DNA of 6,632 bases, taken from positions 1-6,632 of the forward strand of contig QHSM01000420.1 of the NCBI GenBank assembly GCA_003221595.1, read 5' to 3'. Positions 1 through 5,356 of this stretch are shown piece by piece. Source of the stretch: Candidatus Rokuibacteriota bacterium. Its GTDB lineage: Bacteria; Methylomirabilota; Methylomirabilia; Rokubacteriales; CSP1-6. Positions within the stretch are counted from its first letter, which is position 1, and every line of letters starts with the position of its first letter. The notes beneath the pieces were generated by a model. The model saw only the letters and a program-made list of their open reading frames with translations. It made no database searches and was not told the DNA's origin. The translations under genes and the position numbers were made by a program.

Positions 1-25
1 CAACGTCTCAACATTGCTGGGAAAA

Positions 26-31
26 TATATT
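26..31 (+). promoter_or_regulatory. Possible -10 promoter element
   Basis: TATATT lies in a short AT-rich patch (22-31) that stands out in otherwise GC-rich sequence, about 90 bases upstream of the ATG at 121. No convincing -35 box is visible 16-18 bases upstream, so this is only a candidate. The rest of the 1-120 leader shows no other recognisable element. Confidence 0.25.
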
Positions 32-108
32 GGACACGCGCCTCCTCCGATCGCATCGTGAACCTGTTCGAGCTTCGTCCTCGACAACCCTCACAGTCCG
101 TGGCGTTG

Positions 109-115
109 AAGGAGG
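109..115 (+). promoter_or_regulatory. Strong ribosome binding site
   Basis: AAGGAGG ends 5 bases before the ATG at 121. It is a near-consensus Shine-Dalgarno sequence and decides the start of the membrane-protein gene against the in-frame upstream GTG at 58. Confidence 0.8.
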
Positions 116-120
116 ACTCT

Positions 121-501
121 ATGGCGGGCACGGTAATGACCCTTGGCTTCCTCGCCGTGATCGTGATTGCGATTGTCGTTGTCGCCCGGTACGTGGCCAT
201 GCGGCGGAAGCGGACCGAGGAGGCGGTGATCCTCCAGTCGCAGCTGTCGGACGCGATCGCTCGTGAGGCGCTGCTACATAGTCTGCGCATCACGCCGAAT
301 GCGCGCGTCTCGGGCTGGCGCAAATCGCAGACGACGATCGAGGTGTCAGGCGAGGTTCCGACGCCCGAGCTTCGCGAACGGGTGATGCGGATCGTCGGTG
401 CCGAGGCGTGGAGACTTCGGCCAGACGTGACAACCGTCGATCACCTCTTCATCGTTCCGCCGTCGCCCCGGGTGCCGGACTCGCTCGCGGGTCGCCGATA
501 G
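121..501 (+). CDS. Single-span membrane protein with a possible BON-like domain
   Basis: This encodes 126 residues of unknown function. Residues about 6-25 form one hydrophobic membrane segment, followed at once by the basic cluster RRKR (28-31), which by the positive-inside rule suggests a cytoplasmic C-terminal part. Residues about 34-52 look helical. Residues about 57-112 have the alternation of a BON-type fold: a strand with TTIEVSGEVP (71-80), a charged helix (LRERVMRIVG), then a strand ending in a V-x-x-V-D-H-L-F-I-V pattern. BON domains are usually periplasmic lipid- or protein-binding modules, so the predicted topology does not fit well and the domain call is tentative. The ATG at 121 is chosen because AAGGAGG lies 5 bases upstream; a GTG at 58 in the same frame has no such site. 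The gene has no visible functional link to the hydrogenase-like operon, which is on the other strand. Confidence 0.75.
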   Translation: MAGTVMTLGFLAVIVIAIVVVARYVAMRRKRTEEAVILQSQLSDAIAREALLHSLRITPNARVSGWRKSQTTIEVSGEVPTPELRERVMRIVGAEAWRLRPDVTTVDHLFIVPPSPRVPDSLAGRR

Positions 502-535
502 GGCGAACTCCGGCTCGGCGCAGCGTGACGTAGGT

Positions 536-549
536 CCTCCGCGCGGAGG
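536..549 (+). promoter_or_regulatory. Perfect 14-base palindrome overlapping a ribosome binding site
   Basis: CCTCCGCGCGGAGG is its own reverse complement. As RNA it can form a five-pair stem (CCTCC with GGAGG) closed by a GCGC loop. The right arm, GGAGG at 545-549, is also the likely Shine-Dalgarno site for the ATG at 559, 9 bases away, so folding would hide it. It is not followed by a T-run, so it is a poor terminator for the gene ending at 501. In GC-rich DNA a palindrome of this size can arise by chance, so a regulatory role is inference. Confidence 0.4.
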
Positions 550-558
550 GTGAGGGCG

Positions 559-867
559 ATGCGATCCGCCGGCCTACTCGTCGCGTTCTCCGTGCTCACC
601 TCCGCCGCCACGGCCCATGCCGAGTGCCGGTGGAGTGTGAGGTGGCCCAGCGACGACCGGATATGGGCAATCCCGTGGGGCACCGTCCCCCACGACAGCT
701 TCCTCACGAAGGGGGAATGCGAAGGGGCCATTCAGAGCATGCTCCGGGAGGCGATCAGAGGCCAAGCCTTACTCGTCGAGGTGCCTGCGTGCGTCTGCGT
801 CCCGGGCCGCGATGATCTGGCGCGCCGCCTTCCCGTTACAGGTCGTTCGCCGAGTACGAGAGGTTGA
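559..867 (+). CDS. Small exported four-cysteine protein of unknown function
   Basis: This encodes 102 residues when started at the ATG at 559. A GTG at 550 in the same frame would add three residues, but it abuts the GGAGG at 545-549 too closely to be a good start. The N-terminus is a clear Sec signal peptide: one Arg after Met, a hydrophobic core, and AHA before a predicted cut between residues 21 and 22. The mature part is Trp-rich at its start and has cysteines at 23, 54, 78 and 80, suited to two disulfides in an oxidising compartment. I do not recognise a named family. It loosely resembles short secreted Cys/Trp proteins common in uncultured soil bacteria. The last 32 bases overlap, tail to tail, the 3' end of hyfG on the other strand; the C-terminal 20 or so residues are Arg/Pro/Ser-rich and may be a non-conserved tail. 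Confidence 0.6.
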   Translation: MRSAGLLVAFSVLTSAATAHAECRWSVRWPSDDRIWAIPWGTVPHDSFLTKGECEGAIQSMLREAIRGQALLVEVPACVCVPGRDDLARRLPVTGRSPSTRG

Positions 868-2342
868 AGGACTTGTTGCACAGCGGGAAGTCCGGGACGA
901 TGTTCTTCAGCACGGCGTATTCGAGCGCGGGCCAGTTCCGGAACGACGGATCGACGACCTTGAGGCGGGCGAGCGACGCAGGGCCGTCGGCGATCGCCCA
1001 ATGCCAGACCGGTCCACGCCACGCCTCGACGAGGCCAAAGGCGTAGGCCCCCGACGCCAGCGGGGGCAGTGGCGCCCGCGTGAGCCCGTCGTCCCGGGGC
1101 TCGGCCGTCGCGCGAATCAGGCGCGCCGCCTCGCGTACCTCGTCGAGGCGCACCATCGTGCGGGCCCACACGTCGCCGGTCTCGTACACCGGCACGTGGA
1201 CCTCCACCTCGTCATAGCCGGCGAACGGCGCATCGCGCCGGACGTCCGCGTCGATTCCACTCGCCCGCCCGACCAGACCGACCACCTGCATCTCAGTCGC
1301 CGTCGCCGGGCTGAGCCGCCCGGTCCCCTGCAGCCGTTCGAGCACGGTCGTGTTGTCGAGGCAGAGCCGCGCGATTTCGACGAACTCGATGACGAGCTTC
1401 TCCACGATCGCGGCGGCGTCCGTCACCGACGCGGTCGCGATCGGTCCGGCGACGCCACCCGGGACGACCGCGCCGCGAAGCAGCCGGTGTCCAGTCAGAC
1501 GCTCGTTCAGCCGCAGCAGCTCCTCGCGGATCCGGAAGCAGTGCGCGTGGCCGAACGAGAATCCGGTGTCGTTGATGATCATGCCGACGTCGCCGACGTG
1601 GTTGTAGAGCCGCTCCAGCTCGAGAAGCACCATCCGAAGCCGACGGGCTCCCGGCGGCACCAGGCAGCCGGCGAGCGTCTCGATCGCCTGGCAGAAGGCG
1701 AGGGCGTGTCCGAGGCTCGTGTCACCCGAGATCCGCTCGGCGAGGGCGGTCGCCCTGTCCAGGGGTAGCCCCTCGAACAGCTTCTCCGTGCCCTTGTGAA
1801 CGAAGCCGAGTCGCGTCTCGAGGTTCACGATGGTCTCGCCTTCGACGCTGAATCGGAAGTGTCCCGGCTCGATGATTCCGGCGTGGACCGGCCCGACGGT
1901 GATCTCGAAGATGCCCTCGCCCTCGACACGGCGAAACGGGAAGGCCTCGCCGGCGTCGACGGTCCGGGTGCCCCTGCGGGACGAGGCCGAAGAGATCGTG
2001 GATCTCGCGCTCGAAGCGGCTGGCCGCGAACGAGCGGGTAGCGAGCGAGGCAAAGCTCGCCGTGGCCGTCGGGACCGAGACGAGCACGGTCAGCGCCGGC
2101 GACAGTCTCGGCGGCGCGAACACATAGGCGAGCGTGAAATCGTCACCGCTGGCGCGCGTGTCGGCGGCGCCGAGAAACTGGCAGCGAACGCCGAGCGTCA
2201 GCAGGCGATCGGCGAGCGCGGGGATCTCCCTCGAGGGCAAGCGGCACTCGATCGAGAGCGCCGACGAAGAGGCCACGCCTGATGCGCCGGCCGCGATGAC
2301 CGCGTGCTGAAGGAGGTCCACTGAGATGGGCGCCTCTGCCAT
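836..2342 (-). CDS. hyfG: HyfG-like large subunit (NuoC-NuoD fusion type), frame disrupted, NiFe ligands absent
   Basis: This is the large subunit of a group 4 hydrogenase-related (Ehr type) complex, on the cytoplasmic arm. It is broken into two frames. Residues 1-127 (2342 to 1962) are a NuoC-like 30 kDa domain ending in FEREIHDLFG (110-119) and GHPD (124-127). The NuoD-like 49 kDa domain runs from about 1960 to 839 in the frame shifted by one base, beginning near FPFRRVEGEGIFE and containing GPVHAGIIEPGHFRFS, LETRLGFVHKGTEKLFE and LELERLYNH. The total span is 1507 bases, one more than a multiple of three. Left unjoined, the first frame reads on to a stop at 1722-1724, and the second opens only with a TTG at 2053. 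The four Ni-binding cysteines are replaced: RISGDTS (1735-1715) stands for RxCGxC, and NLSYSAND near the C-terminus stands for DPCxxC. The ATG at 2342 is one base after the hyfF stop, with no strong ribosome binding site, so translation is probably coupled. Family identity is sure; whether the gene is functional is not. Confidence 0.88.
1955..1965 (-). other. Frame-disruption point in hyfG with missing inter-domain linker
   Basis: On the minus strand the Asp codon of GHPD is at 1964-1962, and the downstream homologous frame can be read from the GTC codon at 1960-1958. One base must be skipped to join them. In NuoC, NuoCD, HycE and HyfG proteins GHPD/GLPD is followed by a conserved stretch of about 15-25 residues with W(P) and PLRKD-like motifs. 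None of the three frames here contains it, which points to loss of a segment of 3k+2 bases rather than a single-base error. Confidence 0.6.
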
Positions 2343-2343
2343 C

Positions 2344-3777
2344 TTAGGGCACCACGATGGCGACGATTCGGTTGAGCGCGTCGCCGAGACCCGGCGGCCA
2401 GGCGAGGCCGGTGACGAGGAGCAGGAGGAGCGCGACGGCGCCGGGCAGGGCCGCGCGCCAGCCGTGAGCCTCCATCGCCGGCTCCCGCGGCGGCGTTCCG
2501 TACAGGATTGCGTGGCCACCGCGCAGGAGCCCGGCGAAGGCGATCACCAGCAGAACCAGTGCGGCGCTCGCGACGAGGGGAAACCCCTGGCGGAAGCAGG
2601 CGGCGAGGATCATCACTTCACTGACGAAGAGCCCGAACGGGGGCAGGCCGACGAGCGCCAGGATCGCGGCGAGAAACAGGGCCCCCGATCGCGGCAGGCC
2701 GCGCATCAGGCCGCCGACGGCCGCGATCTCGGTCGAGCCATAGGCGGCCCGGATACGGCCGGAGACGAGAAACGCGATCGACTTGGCCAGCGCATGGTTG
2801 GCGATGTGAAGCAGGGCGCCGGCCGTGCCAAGGACGCCCCCGACGCCGAGCCCGATACACACGAGGCCGATGTGCTCGACGCTCGAGTAGGCGAGCATGC
2901 GCTTGTAGTTGGCCGAGATCCACAGAAACGCGGCAGCGACCGCGACCGACAAGAGCCCGAGCGCCAGCAGAATGTTCTGGGCGAAGCGCGGCCCGGCCGC
3001 CACATCCACGGCGGGCTTGAATCTCACGATTGCGTAGACGCCGACGCTCAGCAACACGCCTGACATGAGCGCGCTCACGGGCGCGGGCGCCTCGCTGTGG
3101 GCGTCGGGGAGCCACGTGTGCATCGGTGCGAGCCCGGCCTTCGTGCCATAGCCGACGACGAGAAACACGAACGCCAGCTCCATCACCCGCGGCGCCAGCC
3201 CGGGCGCGAGGCGCTGAAGCGTCGTCCAGCGGAGCGCGTGCGCCTCGTCGCCGAACTGCTGGATACCGGCGAAATAGACCAGCACGGTGCCCAGGAACGC
3301 AATGGCGATTCCGATCGAGCAGAGAAGCAGATACTTGTAGGACGCCTCGAGCGAGGCGCGCGTCCGCTCGAAGTTGACGAGGAAGACCGAGGCGAGGGTG
3401 GTGCCCTCGATCGCGACCCACATGAGCCCGACGTCGTCGGTGGAGACCGCCACGAGCATCGTGAACACGAAGAGGTGGAAGAGCGGATAGAAGCGGCCCC
3501 CCGTCGTCTGGGCCAGGTAGCGCGGGGCCTCGGAGGCGGCGAGGGCCGCGACGATGCCGATCAGGGCGATCATCCACCCCGAAAGCGCATCGGCGCGGAG
3601 GAACCCGTCGAGCGCGACGAGCGGCGGTCCCTGGTTGACGCGCACGCTCACGGCGAGCGCCGCCGTCAGGGTGAGCCCGGCCGTCAGCGTGTGCAGAGCG
3701 GTCGCGACCCGGCCGACCGCTCGCCACAGCAGCACGGCGCCGATCAAGGGCACGGCGAGGAGGACCCCGAGCATCAT
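2344..3777 (-). CDS. hyfF: HyfF-like antiporter-type proton-pumping membrane subunit
   Basis: This encodes a 477-residue polytopic membrane protein of the NuoL/M/N and MrpA/D family, thought to move protons across the cytoplasmic membrane as part of the complex. It has about 13-14 hydrophobic segments throughout. Key ionisable residues sit at family positions: E124 in MWVAIEGTTLAS, K213 in GYGTKAGLAPMHTWLPDAH, H328 and K332 in HIANHALAKSIAFL, and E387 in GLFVSEVMILA. The LPDAHSEAPAPVSALMSGV block (223-241) is the hallmark of the family. Length is normal for HyfF (about 480-530). The ATG at 3777 overlaps the hyfE stop by 4 bases; a second ATG at 3774 would overlap by 1. A GGGAG at 3790-3786 lies 8 bases before the first ATG, favouring it. 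The stop is followed after 1 base by hyfG. HyfF rather than HyfD is preferred because it directly follows hyfE and precedes hyfG. Confidence 0.9.
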   Translation of the reverse strand: MMLGVLLAVPLIGAVLLWRAVGRVATALHTLTAGLTLTAALAVSVRVNQGPPLVALDGFLRADALSGWMIALIGIVAALAASEAPRYLAQTTGGRFYPLFHLFVFTMLVAVSTDDVGLMWVAIEGTTLASVFLVNFERTRASLEASYKYLLLCSIGIAIAFLGTVLVYFAGIQQFGDEAHALRWTTLQRLAPGLAPRVMELAFVFLVVGYGTKAGLAPMHTWLPDAHSEAPAPVSALMSGVLLSVGVYAIVRFKPAVDVAAGPRFAQNILLALGLLSVAVAAAFLWISANYKRMLAYSSVEHIGLVCIGLGVGGVLGTAGALLHIANHALAKSIAFLVSGRIRAAYGSTEIAAVGGLMRGLPRSGALFLAAILALVGLPPFGLFVSEVMILAACFRQGFPLVASAALVLLVIAFAGLLRGGHAILYGTPPREPAMEAHGWRAALPGAVALLLLLVTGLAWPPGLGDALNRIVAIVVP

Positions 3778-4415
3778 CCGCGGAGCTCCCGTAAATGGTC
3801 CACGTCGATCGAGTCGTGCTCGCGGCGCACCTGGACCACGACCGCCTCCATGATCAGCACGATCACGAGCACATCGAGAAAGACGCCGGCCTCCACGATG
3901 CCGGGAAGCCCGTAGGTCGCCAGGATCGCCAGGCCGAAGATCCCGTTCTCGAAGACGAGGAAGCCGAGAATGTGGCCGAGCGCGTCACGGCCAGTCACGC
4001 AGAGCAACAGGCCGATGAGCGCCATGGCGAACGCCAGCGGGATCGCGCGCTCCGTCGGCAGCTCGGCCGCCGCGGTGACCGGCAGCATGATGACGTACGC
4101 GGCGACGACGAGCGCACCCGCCCCCAGCAGCGTGATGCCAGACGACCGGCCGGGTGCGACCGGTCGCACCGGCGCGCCCGACCCGATACGGGCGAGGACG
4201 CGCGGGATCACCCACCCCTTGACCACGACGAAAACCGCGGCCACCAGCAGAAGGCCGCGCCGCTGAGCCAGCACGCCGATGGTGCTCGCGAGAGCCGCGA
4301 GCAGCAGCGACTGGGCGACGAACAGCCGGAGTCGGGCCGGCCAGCTCTGCCGCCAGACGATCAGCAGCGTGACTACCAGGCCCAGGAAGGCGAGGAGATT
4401 CGACCCGGTCGTCAT
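3774..4415 (-). CDS. hyfE: HyfE-like (NuoK-related) small membrane subunit
   Basis: This encodes 213 residues with about six or seven membrane segments, close to the usual size of HyfE (about 215). The protein is a core membrane-arm subunit distantly related to NuoK/MrpC. The C-terminal half carries the recognisable HyfE stretch: LGHILGFLVFENGIFGLA (146-163) with E156, then PGIVEAGVFLDVLVIVLIME (171-190) with E175, D181 and E190. Membrane-buried glutamates of this sort form part of the proton path in NuoK. K67 is a further charged residue within a hydrophobic segment. The open frame extends upstream to 4676, but only the ATG at 4415 begins the hydrophobic protein; the upstream part is an Arg-rich shadow of hyfC. 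The start overlaps the hyfC stop in an ATGA arrangement, and no separate ribosome binding site is evident, suggesting coupled translation. Confidence 0.88.
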   Translation of the reverse strand: MTTGSNLLAFLGLVVTLLIVWRQSWPARLRLFVAQSLLLAALASTIGVLAQRRGLLLVAAVFVVVKGWVIPRVLARIGSGAPVRPVAPGRSSGITLLGAGALVVAAYVIMLPVTAAAELPTERAIPLAFAMALIGLLLCVTGRDALGHILGFLVFENGIFGLAILATYGLPGIVEAGVFLDVLVIVLIMEAVVVQVRREHDSIDVDHLRELRG

Positions 4416-5356
4416 TGAACGAGGATGACCGCCATGAGCGACAGGAAGGCGAGCGCAAACGACCCGGCGAGCAGCTCGGGAACGCGGAAGAGCCGGAGCT
4501 TGGCCACCGAGGTCTCGAGCACCGCGACCGCACCGGTGAGCACGGCGAGCTTGCCGCCGAGGGCCACCAACCCGAGGAGTATCGAAGAGAGCCCGGCGGA
4601 GCCGGTGAGGCCCCAGGGGACGAACAGGTTCGCCAGGAGCGTCATGAACAGGAAAAACTTCATGGCGCCGGCCCACTCGACGAGGGCGAGGTAGCGCCCC
4701 GAGTATTCGAGCACCATCGCCTCGTGGATCATGGTGAGCTCGAGGTGGGTCGCCGGATTGTCCACCGGGAGGCGTCCGGTCTCGGCGAGCATCACGATGA
4801 AGAACGCGGCAAACGCCAGGAGATGGGCGGGATTCGCGGCCAGCCAGGGCTCACCCGCGAAGCGCTCGACGACCCGGCCCAGATCGATCGTGTCGGCACG
4901 GAGAGCGAGCGCGAGCACGGCCACGATGATGGTCGGCTCGGCGAGCGCCGCAACGGCGACCTCGCGACTGGCCCCCATGCCGCCGAACGCGCTGCCGGCG
5001 TCCAGACCGGCCAGGGCGAGGAAGAACGTGCCGAGCATGAAGAGGTAGACGAGCAGGATGATGTTGCCGGCGAACGCCAGCGGGGGCCGCGCCACCAGGA
5101 CCGGCACGATGAGCGCGCTCACCAGGACGGTCGCCACCAGCACGAACGGCGCCACGCGAAACACCCACGAGGTCGTCGTCGAGACGACCGCCTCTTTCCC
5201 CAGGAGCTTTCGCAGATCGGCATAGGGCTGCCACGGGCGAGGACCCTGCCGGCCGACGAGCCGGGCCTTCAGCGTCCGGAGCACGCCCACCAATAGCGGC
5301 GCGGCCAATCCGACGACGAGAAGCTGGAGACCCGCCGCCACGACCTCGGCGATCAC
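4412..5356 (-). CDS. hyfC: HyfC/HycD-like (NuoH-related) membrane anchor subunit
   Basis: This encodes 314 residues, matching HycD/HyfC (about 305-320). It is the NuoH-like subunit that joins the membrane arm to the catalytic module, where the quinone-site-like cavity of complex I lies. About eight membrane segments are visible. Signature motifs: GRQGPRPWQPYADLRKLLGKE (36-55) in the first cytoplasmic loop, GGMGASREV (125-133), AETGRLPVDNPATHLELTMI (191-210), then HEAMVLEYSGRYLAL (211-225), and the C-terminal ETSVAKLRLFRVPELL. Acidic residues of the third block (E192, D199, E206, E212) are those implicated in coupling in NuoH. The start is a GTG at 5356 that overlaps the hyfB stop by 4 bases (GTGA). 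The frame stays open far upstream, to 6550, but that part is an Arg-rich shadow of hyfB. The gene ends in an ATGA overlap with hyfE. Confidence 0.92.
   Translation of the reverse strand: MIAEVVAAGLQLLVVGLAAPLLVGVLRTLKARLVGRQGPRPWQPYADLRKLLGKEAVVSTTTSWVFRVAPFVLVATVLVSALIVPVLVARPPLAFAGNIILLVYLFMLGTFFLALAGLDAGSAFGGMGASREVAVAALAEPTIIVAVLALALRADTIDLGRVVERFAGEPWLAANPAHLLAFAAFFIVMLAETGRLPVDNPATHLELTMIHEAMVLEYSGRYLALVEWAGAMKFFLFMTLLANLFVPWGLTGSAGLSSILLGLVALGGKLAVLTGAVAVLETSVAKLRLFRVPELLAGSFALAFLSLMAVILVQ

Noticed and set aside
502..558. Terminator for the gene ending at 501
   Set aside because: The only hairpin (536-549) has no T-run after it and overlaps the next ribosome binding site.
812..1768. 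Long plus-strand open frame of 318 codons opposite hyfG
   Set aside because: It is antisense to the conserved NuoD-like domain, is Arg/Asp/Val-rich in the manner of GC-rich shadow frames, and has no recognisable domain.
1955..1965. Programmed ribosomal frameshifting at the hyfG junction
   Set aside because: No clear slippery heptamer or strong downstream signal was seen, and the absence of the conserved linker is better explained by a deletion.
836..2342. Annotation as a functional NiFe hydrogenase 4 or formate hydrogenlyase large subunit
   Set aside because: All four metal-ligand cysteines are missing, so hydrogenase activity at a NiFe site is not expected.
2326..3063. Plus-strand open frame of 245 codons opposite hyfF
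   Set aside because: Highly charged, low-complexity translation antisense to well-conserved membrane-protein motifs; a composition artefact.
4415..5296. Plus-strand open frame of 293 codons opposite hyfC
   Set aside because: Antisense shadow rich in Glu/Arg/His, no domain, while the opposite strand carries complete NuoH signatures.
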